Positions 8,229-17,800 of a stretch of DNA of 64,000 nucleotides are shown in pieces. The stretch lies in NCBI RefSeq assembly GCF_009177065.1, contig NZ_WEZF01000012.1, positions 1-64,000 on the forward strand. Reading direction: 5' to 3'. Position numbers and translations under genes: made by a program. The DNA is from Tautonia marina. Its GTDB lineage: Bacteria > Planctomycetota > Planctomycetia > Isosphaerales > Isosphaeraceae. A model generated the notes under the pieces. It saw nothing but the letters and a program-made list of their open reading frames with translations. It was not told where the DNA came from and searched no databases. Position 1 is the first letter of the stretch. Each line of letters begins with the position of its first letter.

Positions 8229-8431
8229 TTGCAGCGAATCCTGGCCGAACAGTCGTCTGTTGGCACAGGAATCACCTCGCTGTCTCAATTCACGAAAACC
8301 GTTCCGCGATCCCTTGGTAAGATAAGACGGGTAGCCAGTTCCCTCGAACACTGCGGAAACCGTCTCCCCGTGTCCTGACTCAACCGTTCGGACGATTCCT
8401 CGATCCACTCCCTTGAGTCCCTGCCACTGCG

Positions 8432-10369
8432 ATGTCTGACCTCGAACGTCTCGATCCCTACCGTTACGACGTCGTCGTCATTGGGGCCGGTCATGCCGGA
8501 CTCGAAGCCGCCCTCGCCTCGGCTCGAATGGGCAGGCGAACGGTCCTCTTGACGATCAACGCCGACGGCGTCGGCCAAATGAGTTGCAATCCGGCCATCG
8601 GCGGCGTCGCCAAGGGACAGATTGCGCGCGAGGTCGATGCCCTCGGTGGGGCGATGGGGCTGCTCACCGACGCCGCGGGACTCCAGTTCCGCCTCCTCAA
8701 TCGCGGCAAGGGGCCTGCCATGCATAGCCCCCGCGCTCAGTGCGACAAAAAAGCCTATCAGATCGCCGCCAAGCTCATGGTCGAACGCCAGGCGGGCCTG
8801 ACCCTCCGGCAAGAGATGGTCGAGGGGGTCGTGGTCGAATCGGGCCGAGCCGCTGGGGTCCGGGTCCGAGGCGGAGCGATCTACCATGGTCGCGCGGTCG
8901 TCGTCACGACCGGGACTTTTCTCAAGGCGCTCATGCACACCGGCGAGCAGCAGACCGCCGGCGGCCGGGCCGGCGACGTTTCCGCCGAAGGACTCTCGGG
9001 GAACCTCCGAGAACTCGGCTTCGAACTGCAGCGGTTCAAGACCGGCACCCCTCCCCGCCTGAACGGTCGAACGATCGACTTCGCCGCGCTCGAACCCCAG
9101 CCGGGCGATCCCGAACCGATTCCCTTTTCCTTTCTCACCGATCGCATCGAGTCCCCGCAGCTCGACTGCCACCTGACCTACACCAATCCGGCCGTTCACG
9201 ACCTCATCCGGGAGAACTTGCACCGGGCTCCCATGTATTCCGGTCAGATCCAGAGTACCGGGCCGCGCTACTGCCCCTCAATCGAAGACAAGGTCGTTCG
9301 CTTCGCCGACCGCGAGCAGCACCAGATCTTTCTCGAACCCGAGGGGCGGCAAACCCTCGAATACTACTGTAACGGCATCTCGACGAGCCTCCCGAGAGAC
9401 GTTCAGGAGGCCATCATCCCGCAGATTCCCGGCCTGGAACGGGCCGAGATTATGCGGTTCGGCTACGCCGTCGAATACGACTTCGCCCCGCCGACCCAGC
9501 TTCATCCCACCCTCGAAACCAAGCGCGTTCCCGGTCTTTACTTCGCCGGGCAGATCAACGGCACGACCGGTTACGAGGAAGCCGCCGCTCAGGGGATCGT
9601 CGCCGGTATCAATGCCGCCCTGGCCTGTACCGGAGACGAACCCCTGATCCTCGACCGGACCCAGGCGTACATCGGCGTCCTCATCGACGACCTCGTGACC
9701 AAGGGGGTCGATGAGCCCTACCGCATGTTTACCAGCCGCGCCGAGTATCGCCTCCTCCTCCGACACGACAACGCCGATCTCCGCCTGACCGACCTCGCCC
9801 GTCGGCTCGGGCTCGTCGACGATGATCGCTGGTCGCGCTTTGTCCGCCGTCGGGATCGGATCGAAGCCCTTCGAGATCAACTCCGCTCGGTTCGAGTCGA
9901 TGGGGTCTCACTGGAGCAGATGCTGCGGCGCACCGACGTCTCCTGGGACGATCTGAAAACCCTTCACCCGAGCCTCTCCGCGTTCGACGCCGACGGCACC
10001 GGAGCCGTGGAACAGGCGACCATCGAGGCGAAGTACGGGGGCTACATTGCTCGACAGGCCCAGGAAATCGAGAAGGTTCGCCGCCTGGAAGACAAGGCGA
10101 TTCCCAGTGATTTCGATTACGACCGCATCCCCCAACTTCGGCACGAAGCGAGGGAAAAACTCCGACGGGTCCGCCCCCGGTCCATCGGACAAGCGTCTCG
10201 CATCAGCGGCCTGAACCCGGCCGACCTCTCGACACTTGTCGTCTTCCTGAAGCGCCGAGCCCCGTCGGACCTCGGCACCCGCCCTCACCGCCCGACCACC
10301 CCGGCCCCCGTCGACGGATCGTCCACCGCCGAGTCCCCGACCACTGATGAGCGCGTGCCCCTCCCATAG
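8432..10369 (+). CDS. mnmG: tRNA uridine-5-carboxymethylaminomethyl modification enzyme MnmG (GidA)
   Basis: With MnmE, MnmG installs the cmnm5 group on the wobble uridine of several tRNAs, using FAD, folate and glycine. The 645-residue protein has the FAD-binding [13 protein letters not shown] near residue 15, [12 protein letters not shown], the [11 protein letters not shown] block, [21 protein letters not shown] and the C-terminal YGGYIARQ region. All are canonical. A proline-rich tail of about 40 residues after the conserved end is an extra. The ATG at 8432 is consistent with the family start and no strong Shine-Dalgarno is seen. mnmE is not in the window; in many bacteria mnmG lies near oriC, which makes the repeats upstream worth attention. 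Confidence 0.95.
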   Translation: MSDLERLDPYRYDVVVIGAGHAGLEAALASARMGRRTVLLTINADGVGQMSCNPAIGGVAKGQIAREVDALGGAMGLLTDAAGLQFRLLNRGKGPAMHSPRAQCDKKAYQIAAKLMVERQAGLTLRQEMVEGVVVESGRAAGVRVRGGAIYHGRAVVVTTGTFLKALMHTGEQQTAGGRAGDVSAEGLSGNLRELGFELQRFKTGTPPRLNGRTIDFAALEPQPGDPEPIPFSFLTDRIESPQLDCHLTYTNPAVHDLIRENLHRAPMYSGQIQSTGPRYCPSIEDKVVRFADREQHQIFLEPEGRQTLEYYCNGISTSLPRDVQEAIIPQIPGLERAEIMRFGYAVEYDFAPPTQLHPTLETKRVPGLYFAGQINGTTGYEEAAAQGIVAGINAALACTGDEPLILDRTQAYIGVLIDDLVTKGVDEPYRMFTSRAEYRLLLRHDNADLRLTDLARRLGLVDDDRWSRFVRRRDRIEALRDQLRSVRVDGVSLEQMLRRTDVSWDDLKTLHPSLSAFDADGTGAVEQATIEAKYGGYIARQAQEIEKVRRLEDKAIPSDFDYDRIPQLRHEAREKLRRVRPRSIGQASRISGLNPADLSTLVVFLKRRAPSDLGTRPHRPTTPAPVDGSSTAESPTTDERVPLP

Positions 10370-10432
10370 TCCCTGCCCCCCAGGGTTGACCTGGGGCCTT
10401 CGAGTCCTCCTCTTCACGTTGTCTTCTCTGGG

Positions 10433-10460
10433 TTGACAGAACCAGGACCTATCTTATAAT
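10433..10460 (+). promoter_or_regulatory. Consensus sigma70-type promoter for the response regulator
   Basis: TTGACA (10433-10438) and TATAAT (10455-10460) are both perfect consensus hexamers, separated by 16 bp. A start near 10467 would give a leader of about 265 bases before the ATG at 10732. No riboswitch class is recognised in the leader. Confidence 0.75.
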
Positions 10461-10731
10461 TGGCGATGTCGGTAAATTCGGCAATATCGAGAGTTTTGAC
10501 CAGCTTTGCGGGATCGTTGGGTTCCGTGAAGTGAAACCCGTCGCCGCCAGTCGGGTCGGGGATCGAATCTCGGAGCCGAGGTTTCGGCGTCGTTGTTGCG
10601 GGCGAGTCCGTGATCAGGGAGGAGTCGAGGGCGCCCGGCGAGGGGACCATTGCAAACCGGACGGGAGGTCTGGTCTGTAAGGTCGAGCCGGAAAGTTGCC
10701 TGGGGCTCGTGTCAAGGGGGCGATCCCGACG
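10461..10731 (+). other. Long untranslated leader upstream of the response regulator gene
   Basis: About 270 bases lie between the consensus promoter and the chosen start codon. Short open frames here look like chance. The region is GC-rich beyond its first 50 bases and has GGGAGGAG- and GGGAGG-type purine runs. It could be a regulatory leader or a small RNA with read-through; nothing recognisable was found. Confidence 0.4.
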
Positions 10732-11313
10732 ATGAAAACCGTTTTTACCACCGGTGAGGCCGCGAAGATCTGCAAGGTGAGTCAGCAGACGATCATCCGC
10801 TGCTTCGACTCCGGTCAGCTCAAGGGCTTCCGCGTGCCCGGGTCACGATTTCGTCGCATCCCGCGCGATGCCCTGTATCGCTTCATGAAGGACAACAACA
10901 TCCCGACCGACGCCCTGGAAAGCGGCCGACGACGGATCTTGGTGGTGGATGACGAACCCGAGGTCGTCCAGATCATCAAAGATGCCTTGCTGGCCGACGG
11001 CCGCTTCGAGGTCAAGGACGTCGATAACGGCTTCGGTGCGGGGATGATGGCCAAGGAGTACCATCCCGATCTGATGGTCCTCGACATCATGCTCCCGGAC
11101 ATCAACGGCAAGGCCGTCTGCGAACTGGTGCGCCGCGACCCTTCGATGTCGGACATCAAGATTTTCTGCATCTCAGGCATGATCGAGGAAGACAAGATCG
11201 GCGAGCTGCACGAGTCTGGCGCCGACGACTTCATGTCCAAACCGCTCGACGTCGATGAGCTGCTTCGTCGCATTTGCAAGCTGCTCGACATCGAGGCGTC
11301 CCGAGAATCCTGA
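10732..11313 (+). CDS. Response regulator with N-terminal excisionase/MerR-type HTH and C-terminal receiver
   Basis: The first 60 residues (TTGEAAKICKVSQQTI, then FDSGQLKGFRVPGSRFRRI) form a helix-turn-helix of the excisionase/MerR-like HTH_17 type. They are followed by a receiver domain: ILVVDDEPE acidic pocket, phosphoacceptor Asp in MVLDIMLPD, conserved Lys in SKPLD. DNA-binding domains usually follow the receiver, so the order is reversed. The ATG at 10732 gives the natural HTH start, with AGGGGG about 11 bases upstream; a TTG at 10696 is less likely. The histidine kinase gene 130 bp downstream is a plausible partner. Targets are unknown; the protein may bend DNA or repress rather than recruit polymerase. 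Confidence 0.85.
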   Translation: MKTVFTTGEAAKICKVSQQTIIRCFDSGQLKGFRVPGSRFRRIPRDALYRFMKDNNIPTDALESGRRRILVVDDEPEVVQIIKDALLADGRFEVKDVDNGFGAGMMAKEYHPDLMVLDIMLPDINGKAVCELVRRDPSMSDIKIFCISGMIEEDKIGELHESGADDFMSKPLDVDELLRRICKLLDIEASRES

Positions 11314-11446
11314 TCGCCGAAGCGGCTCCGGCTCCGCTTGACCGGAATCGCCAAACATCCTACGCTCACTCGACAGCCGCACGACGCGGTGTCACGATCG
11401 CCGGGCCGGGCCCTCCTGCCGGCCCCTCGGGAAGGAGCCCGATCGG

Positions 11447-13099
11447 GTGCAAGGGTTTCGACCGACCTCTGATTCACTCGACTCGCTCCGGAGTCGATTG
11501 GAACGCCTCGATGGCCTTCCAATCCGCCCAACGTCACTGAAGGGCCTTACTCGCCTACGCTCCGAAAGCCAAACAGATTCACACATCTCGAAACTTGAGG
11601 CATGCGTCGATCCCGGCGATGCTCTGCTCAGATCGACTTCGGGTTCTGTGTTCTGGCGAGCACAACGGCGGGAATGGCCCTTGTGGACCGACACCGAGCC
11701 TCCTGGCTCGGAGGCTCGCGAACGCCTCTGGCGATTCTGTGTCGCCACGTCCCTGGCATCGCATCGACTGGCGGCCGAGGGTGGCGACCCCGACCCTGAG
11801 GCTGTCGGTCGGGCTGGGTTGCTTCATCCGCTGGCACTCTGGGCCCTGGCAGCCGTCGCTCCCGATCGGCTCTCGGACTGGATGGCCACCGAACACGAGG
11901 GGGACCGGAAGCAGCTGGAGACCCGCTGGTTCGGCCGTCACTCCGCCGCCTTCGGGTTCCACCTCGCAACGCGTTGGGGATGTCCTCCCGAGTTGAGCGA
12001 CGCCGTGCTGTTCGCGGGGCTGGCGACCGAGCCTCCCATCGAGGCCGCGCACGACCCGGTTCACCTGCGATGGGTGCGGCTTGGTCGAAGCTGGGCGATG
12101 CGGACCCCCTGGGCACTCCCCGGCCCTCATCTCGATCTCGATCCCACCCCCACCGACCTTCAACGGCGATGGCTCATGGCCGCAGTCCAGGCGCGATGTG
12201 CGGGAGGACTCGGTCAAGCCACCGAGCCGCTGCCCTCTCACCAGTTGCTCGGCGAGGTCCTGGATCAGCGTCTGAGGGCCGACCAACTCGACGCGGAGCT
12301 CGCCGAACTTACGGAACGCTTCCAAGCCGTCATCGCTCGTTGGGAACCTCCCGCTCCGGAACGACTTCCGCTGCACGCCTCCTCCACGCTCGACGCCATG
12401 GCCGAGTTCGCCGCCGGGGCCGCTCACGAGTTGAATAACCCACTGGCGATCATCGCGGGACGAGCTCAATTGCTCCAGGCTCGGACCTCGGATCCCGAAC
12501 ATCGGAGCGCGCTTCAGACGATCATCACGCAGGCAAGACGGGCTCATCAAATTCTCAGGGACCTGATCTACATTGCTCGACCTCCGGCCCCCAGAGAAAT
12601 TCCTTGCGTGCCGGATCAGATCCTCCGGAGCGTTGTCGAGGATCTCACCACCGAGGCGTTGACTCGGAAAATCCGTCTGTCGTGTCGGACTCCAGAACCA
12701 GGCTCCACGGTTTCGACCGATCCAGAAGCACTTCGGCATCTGGCGGAGGCCCTGATCCGGAACGCCCTGGAGGCCACTTCCGAGGGAGGGCGAGTGCTCG
12801 TGGAGTCGCTGGGCGATCATCGAACCGTCGTCTGGACCGTGAAGGACCAGGGAATCGGGCTCGATGAGGATCGATCGGTTCACGTCCTCGATCCGTTTTA
12901 CTGTGGCCGTCAGGCCGGGAGGGGACTAGGGCTTGGACTTCCTCGGGTGGCTCGTTTTCTTCAAGCGGTCGGGGGCTCTCTGTCCTGGCACGTCCCGGAC
13001 GAGGGAGGAACCTTGACCCGAATCGAACTACCGATCGATCCGGAGCATTGGGCGGAACTGCCCGCTCAGCAACGGCTCGAACGGAGGGATGCGAGCTGA
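11447..13099 (+). CDS. Sensor histidine kinase with an N-terminal HDOD-like region
   Basis: The C-terminal half is a clear HisKA/HATPase pair. The H-box AGAAHELNNPLAII has His327, the N-box is LIRNALEAT, and G-boxes are DQGIGLD and GRGLGLGLP. The N-terminal 250 residues carry no membrane segment and contain leucine/alanine-rich helices (LLHPLALWALAAV; WFGRHSAAFGFHLA) reminiscent of a degenerate HDOD domain, so this is probably a soluble kinase. Translation likely starts at GTG 11447-11449, with AAGGAG about ten bases upstream. The response regulator just upstream is the obvious partner. The stimulus is unknown, and the HDOD reading is tentative. Confidence 0.85.
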   Translation: MQGFRPTSDSLDSLRSRLERLDGLPIRPTSLKGLTRLRSESQTDSHISKLEACVDPGDALLRSTSGSVFWRAQRREWPLWTDTEPPGSEARERLWRFCVATSLASHRLAAEGGDPDPEAVGRAGLLHPLALWALAAVAPDRLSDWMATEHEGDRKQLETRWFGRHSAAFGFHLATRWGCPPELSDAVLFAGLATEPPIEAAHDPVHLRWVRLGRSWAMRTPWALPGPHLDLDPTPTDLQRRWLMAAVQARCAGGLGQATEPLPSHQLLGEVLDQRLRADQLDAELAELTERFQAVIARWEPPAPERLPLHASSTLDAMAEFAAGAAHELNNPLAIIAGRAQLLQARTSDPEHRSALQTIITQARRAHQILRDLIYIARPPAPREIPCVPDQILRSVVEDLTTEALTRKIRLSCRTPEPGSTVSTDPEALRHLAEALIRNALEATSEGGRVLVESLGDHRTVVWTVKDQGIGLDEDRSVHVLDPFYCGRQAGRGLGLGLPRVARFLQAVGGSLSWHVPDEGGTLTRIELPIDPEHWAELPAQQRLERRDAS

Positions 13100-13124
13100 G
13101 CCCACTTACCGAGACCAGGACACC

Positions 13125-13421
13125 TCAGGCGATAAGGGTGCCCCACACCATCTGATCGGCAATCTCGTGGCAGTCCGAGCAAAGGAAGGTCACGTTCAAG
13201 GGTTCCTCATAACTCCAGTGGTGGCGTTGCAACCGCTGTCGTCTCCGACACCACGTACAGACCTTCGGCCGGGTGATCAATCCCAGCTGTTCCGCCAGCG
13301 CAGCCGCATACCTCGCGGATCGCGTCCGGTGGCGTCGCGGCTTGTCTGGATGAAGGCAGATGTCGAGATGACGGCGGAGCCGTTCGAACTTGGCGCGATG
13401 CCGATTCGGGCCTCGTTTCAT
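13125..13421 (-). CDS. Small HNH-endonuclease-like zinc protein
   Basis: The protein has 98 residues from the ATG at 13419-13421 and is strongly basic. Its C-terminal half has the layout Cys55-x2-Cys58, His67-His68, PLNV, Cys81-x2-Cys84-His85, which matches small phage-type HNH proteins (CxxC, HH, PL-V-LC, CxxCH). In these the double His and the zinc cysteines build a beta-beta-alpha-metal site. The last catalytic His/Asn is not obvious, so it may bind rather than cut nucleic acid. A TTG 15 codons upstream is an alternative start. It sits alone between a kinase gene and a ROK gene with no other phage-like genes, possibly a domesticated remnant. Confidence 0.7.
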   Translation of the reverse strand: MKRGPNRHRAKFERLRRHLDICLHPDKPRRHRTRSARYAAALAEQLGLITRPKVCTWCRRRQRLQRHHWSYEEPLNVTFLCSDCHEIADQMVWGTLIA

Positions 13422-13604
13422 CGTCGCAATCTCTCGAAGGAACCAAGGGGACTGCCAGAACGGCAACTGCGGTTCCCATCCCTTCGGCGGCGCTCCGTCC
13501 GAAGGACCTCCTGCGACCGACGATCCTATCGAGTTGTCACTTCAATTCTACGGCGTGTTTCAGGACAAGACCACCTCTTTTGGAAAAATAGGCAATTTGG
13601 CGAG

Positions 13605-13639
13605 CTGGGGGATCGCGGTCTATTGACCTCATCCCCCAG
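13605..13639 (-). terminator. Hairpin downstream of the ROK kinase gene
   Basis: CTGGGGGAT (13605-13613) and ATCCCCCAG (13631-13639) form a perfect 9-bp stem with a 17-base loop. Read on the minus strand it follows the ROK gene, and a T-rich stretch (TATTTTTCC) comes about 15-20 bases later. It is probably a terminator. Confidence 0.5.
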
Positions 13640-13711
13640 GCTTCGGCGCAATCGTTTAAGCAACGTCGGAGGCCATTCATTCCATGAAGGCACCTATACG
13701 TTCTTGAGCCA

Positions 13712-14710
13712 TCATGTCAAGGTGGGGGCGGAAAGGTAGCGTTCCCGGGCGATCAACGAGGCCCCGAGGACCCCGGCGTCGTCTCCGAGTTCGGCCTGTT
13801 CGATGTGGACGCGGCGGTCGGGGTCGGCCATCGCCTGGCCTCGGGCTGCGTTACGGACCAGCTCGACGAAGGGAGAACCGAGTGCCTCAGTCACGCCGCC
13901 TCCGATGATGACGATCTCGGGACCGAGAACGTTGATCAGGCCGCCGAGGGCCAGGCCGATGAATCGCGCGGCCCGCTCGACCTCGTGTACGGCGACGGGA
14001 TCACCAGAGCGATAGGCGTTGGAGAGTTCCTTGCTCTTGAGCCGAGAGTTCTTGTTGCGGACAACGTCTCGCAGCGGGGTTGAGGCACCTTTCTTGATGG
14101 CCTTGTGGATGCGTCGGGTGATGGCGGTCCGGCTGGCGACGGCTTCGAGGCAACCGCGACGGCCGCAACCACACTTGGGACCATTCGCCTTGACGATCAG
14201 GTGGCCGATCTCGCCGGCGTTGTTCGTGACTCCGGAGACAATCGCCCCGTCTCGGATCAAGCAGCCACCGATTCCGGTCCCGATGAAGGCGGCCACGATG
14301 TCGCGATAGCCTCGCCCCGCGCCGAGCTTGAATTCGCCATAGCCGCCGACGCGGACATCGTTCTGAACCGCGACGGGAACGCCGAAGGCCTGGTGGAGGG
14401 TGTCCTTCAAGGGGAAATCGACGACATTGAGATTCGGACTGGATCGGATGACACCCGCCTCGACATCAAGGGGACCGGGCGAACCGATCCCCAGTGCAGC
14501 GATGTCGGAGGGCTCCAGACCGGCAGCGGCCAGGGCGTTGCGTCCGGCTTCGATCAGGGCGTCTTGAAGTGCGGCCCCACCTTCACGGGCGGGGGTTACT
14601 TCCTTGGCCCGCCCGAGAATCCGGTGCTCGGCGTCTACCACTCCGGCCAGGATCTTGGTTCCCCCAAGGTCGATTCCCAGGACCAGCGGCCCTTCGGTGT
14701 GCGTTGTCAT
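13712..14710 (-). CDS. ROK-family sugar kinase (glucokinase-like)
   Basis: ROK kinases phosphorylate glucose, N-acetylmannosamine or related sugars with ATP. The N-terminal LGIDLGGTKI phosphate-binding loop, GIGSPGPLD, the NDVRVGGYGEF catalytic-Asp segment and AFIGTGIGGCLI are all present. So are the EIGHLIV metal/sugar-contact His and the zinc motif CGCGRRGCLEA. The length of about 332 residues is normal. The ATG at 14708-14710 is preferred over a longer frame because GGAG precedes it by nine bases. Substrate specificity cannot be settled from sequence. The product is cytoplasmic and the gene has its own downstream hairpin. Confidence 0.9.
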   Translation of the reverse strand: MTTHTEGPLVLGIDLGGTKILAGVVDAEHRILGRAKEVTPAREGGAALQDALIEAGRNALAAAGLEPSDIAALGIGSPGPLDVEAGVIRSSPNLNVVDFPLKDTLHQAFGVPVAVQNDVRVGGYGEFKLGAGRGYRDIVAAFIGTGIGGCLIRDGAIVSGVTNNAGEIGHLIVKANGPKCGCGRRGCLEAVASRTAITRRIHKAIKKGASTPLRDVVRNKNSRLKSKELSNAYRSGDPVAVHEVERAARFIGLALGGLINVLGPEIVIIGGGVTEALGSPFVELVRNAARGQAMADPDRRVHIEQAELGDDAGVLGASLIARERYLSAPTLT

Positions 14711-14821
14711 CGTTTCCGCTCCGTGGTTGCTCGTTGGCCCCGCATCGCGACATCGCGGTGTCTTAACCTGATGAAGTACCAGGGTCGGGCACTTCGGGAA
14801 AGTGGCCACCCCGGTTCCGGT

Positions 14822-17800
14822 TCAATTGCTGAATTCATCATCGAGTTGAAACCTGATCTGATGGGCCAGGTCCTGCGCGAGTCGAACGCGATCGGCGGGA
14901 ACCACAATCCCGTGAGCGGCAATCTGGTCGAGGCACTCGACAATCCGGCCGCGTGATCGCATCCCGAGTTCCCTGGTCATCCATCGAGCCAGCGATTCCA
15001 GGGCGTAATCGTTGTCGACCGGAGGGTCAAGGGCCATGACCACCCAGGCGACGAAGGCATACCGATCGTCAAGGTTGAGCCGCGAAACGGGCGGCGCGGT
15101 ACTCGAAGGATCGGCGTTTCGCCACCGCATGAGATCCTTCCATCGCGCGTCGGACGTTTTTCCTTCCCAGTGAAATTCGGTCAGGGCAACGACACACTGC
15201 CAGCGAATGGTCGCAAGCTCGGAAAGGCCGAGCGACAGCTCACTTGGCGAAACGAGTGGGTCATCCGGGTCGGGCTCCGGGAGTAACGGGGGCAGATGCT
15301 CTTCTCGAATGGAGAGCGCCGATTCGCTCGGCTTGCGTTGAAACAACCAGGCCTCGATGTACGACCGAGTCCGGAGGTCCTTCAGCGGGGCCATCGGGAT
15401 GAGCTGGGCGAACCCTTCGCGGAGGTCAAACGCATGAGACTCGCAAGGTGGAGCAGACCACCATGCAAGAGACCTGAGCGTCCAGAGTTCGGCGGAGTAT
15501 TCCGGTACGATGACCGCGAGCCTCGGTCCATCGCAGGCGTTCAGGAGGACCTCGAAGAATCGATCCGTAAATTCTCCCTTATCCAGGGAGAGAGTCCAAC
15601 GGCGAGCGACCTCGATCGATCGGGCGGGCCGAACGGCATGGAGGTCACGACCGAGATCCTCAACGAGGGTCGATGCCAGGCGAGGATGGCGAAGCAGCGC
15701 GGCCCGGAGACTCCAGGCGGCATTCAAATCCGCCGTGATGCGGGTGGTTTCGGCAACGATCAATGACGCAAGTCCGGCATGCCGAAGGTGCTGATCAAGC
15801 CCTGGGCTCAATCCAAGCCACTCGAAAACCTGGTCTTGGGACTCGATCCAGAGCGCCGGATCGGGAAGAAACTGCAGGAGGAGATCCGCGATCGGCTTCA
15901 CGAGCAGTTCAATCCCTGCCGCGCCTGGGTCAAAGGCTCCGGGCCAGCAGCGCCCGCATCGCTCCAGAATCGGCCGAGCGGGTTGAAACTGCTCCTCGGC
16001 CAGACGATCAATCATCAGGTCGAGCAAGGGAGCTCGGTCCGTTGCGGGAAGTCGGCGAAGAAGAGACTCTTCGGGCAGGAGGTCCCCCTCGTCAAGGAAA
16101 CGGACAAGGTGCTGGGCATCGTCGCTCAAGGCGATCGAGGCCGGAGTGAAGGGAATTCGGGCACGAGCGGATGCCAGCCACGCAGAAAGGGTCATCGGCG
16201 CCTGGCGGAGGCTCAATGCGAGGTCGAGTGGCGAACCGATACGTTGAAGATAGCGCTCGGCCCAGATCGGCTCGATGGCCGCCCGGTCCGTCTCTGGAAG
16301 CCCGAGTACGAGGTGTTCGATCGCCCAGGGAAACGCGTCGGGGTTCGCGTCGTCACGGTCGGCCACTTCGAGAAGACTTTCGGCCAGAACCGGGAGCAAC
16401 CTGGGAGGGATGCGATCGCGGAGTGTTTCACCTTGGTCCCGGAGATGGTCCTCCGCAATGAGACGAATCAGGGCGGAGGCGATCCACTCCCCCTGCCCCT
16501 CGACACGTCGCTCCAGCGCCCAGGTTTCGAATCGAGCACGGGCGTCGAGGTCGGCTGGTTCCATTTGATCCGCAAGCAGCGAGGAAATGGACGCGGTTTT
16601 TCCAAGGCGCCCGGCCTCGTCGGCGATGAGGTCGAGAACGATTGGCAGGGTCTCGCCGAAGCGCATGGCCTGGTGCAGAACGTGTTCGAAGGCTTTCGTT
16701 TGGCCTCGATCCAGCACCAGTCCGACGGCGTTTCGGGCCTGGAGCGGCAGGAGGACACGAGGATCGATCGTCGATCGACGTTCCATCCAGTTGAGGGCAA
16801 ACTGACCGAAATCCGAGGGCACGGTTCGAATCAGCCCGTCCAGGAATCGAGCGAGGAGTTCCGTGGACGTGATCCGCTGGACGATTGCGTTGAGCCGCTG
16901 CTCACGATGGATCGAGGACTCGCGGACCCAGAAATACGCGGTGATCGCTCCCCAGAGGGTTGCTTCGGTTGTGGTTCTGTCGACCCAGGTTTCAGAAGAG
17001 AGGAGCAGGAGCCAGAAGGCATCGCGTGCGGAAGGGTCGCGGCTGGCGTCTCGCACCAGGGGACGCCACCAGTCGGGTTGGCGAGCTTCGGGAAATTCTG
17101 CCGAGAGGCCGACCTGCACGGTCCATGCAACCTGTCGGGCAAACGCTTGCCATTGCGCCGGCGTTGTAGGAGGTGCAACGGGTGATCGAGCAGCTTCGGC
17201 CAGCCCGATCAGGGCATCAAGCCAGGCGTCGGACCAGAGGACCGAGGGATCGTACGGGCGTTGAGCTTGTCGCGCTCGGGAATCGGTCAGGGTCCAGTTC
17301 TCGACGCTTCGCGGGTCGTGAGACAAAAACCAGGAGGCCAGAGAGCGCGCCCAGTTTGGAGGCGTGGGTGAGGTCGAGTCGTTCCGATCCGTCGTGAGAT
17401 CCACCACCGGGCCAAGGCTGGCGAGCAAGCTACGGGTGTTCTGAGTGGCGGGGACGGTTCCGTGAATCCGGAAGCCGCTGAGTTCCTCGGGTCGGTCGTG
17501 ATAGGTCGAGAAGGTCAGCTCGGTGCGGAGTACGGCAGGAAACGCAAAGGTCAGGGCGGCAATACGGGGCCCCAGGCGATGCGGGTCATCCATCAGAACG
17601 AGCGTGCGACCGGTCCGAACTGCCTCGGCCACCCGAGCGAGTAAGGCGGCCAGTGTTTCGGAATCAAGGTCGAGCAGCGGGGCAACGTGAGGCAGGTCGG
17701 GGGAAGTGATCAGATCGTCGGGACCAAGAGAGAGATCGTCGGGCCGACGGCCTCGGCTAGGTTCGGGGTCCGAGCGTCGCCAGCAGGGTTGGCCGTAGAG

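Larger units (their letters stand above)
7026..8431. other. Gene-poor tract (1.4 kb) between divergent folD and mnmG
   Basis: Open frames in this stretch are arginine/proline/serine-rich without family features on either strand, so I read it as non-coding. It contains three heptamer arrays and related longer repeats, annotated separately, plus an AT-rich patch near 8130-8155 with the near-palindrome ATTCTTGAGAAT. A tract this long between two housekeeping genes suggests replication, segregation, regulatory or RNA functions rather than a lost gene. Only one weak DnaA-box-like word is seen (TGTGGATTG near 7085). Confidence 0.6.

Noticed and set aside
11579-12883. 434-codon minus-strand frame opposite the histidine kinase
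   Set aside because: The plus strand encodes HisKA and HATPase motifs; the minus frame is a compositional shadow.
15779-17185. Long open frame of 468 codons on the plus strand inside the GAP1-type gene
   Set aside because: It is antisense to a protein with clear family motifs, is arginine/glycine-rich without domain features, and follows from GC-rich third positions.
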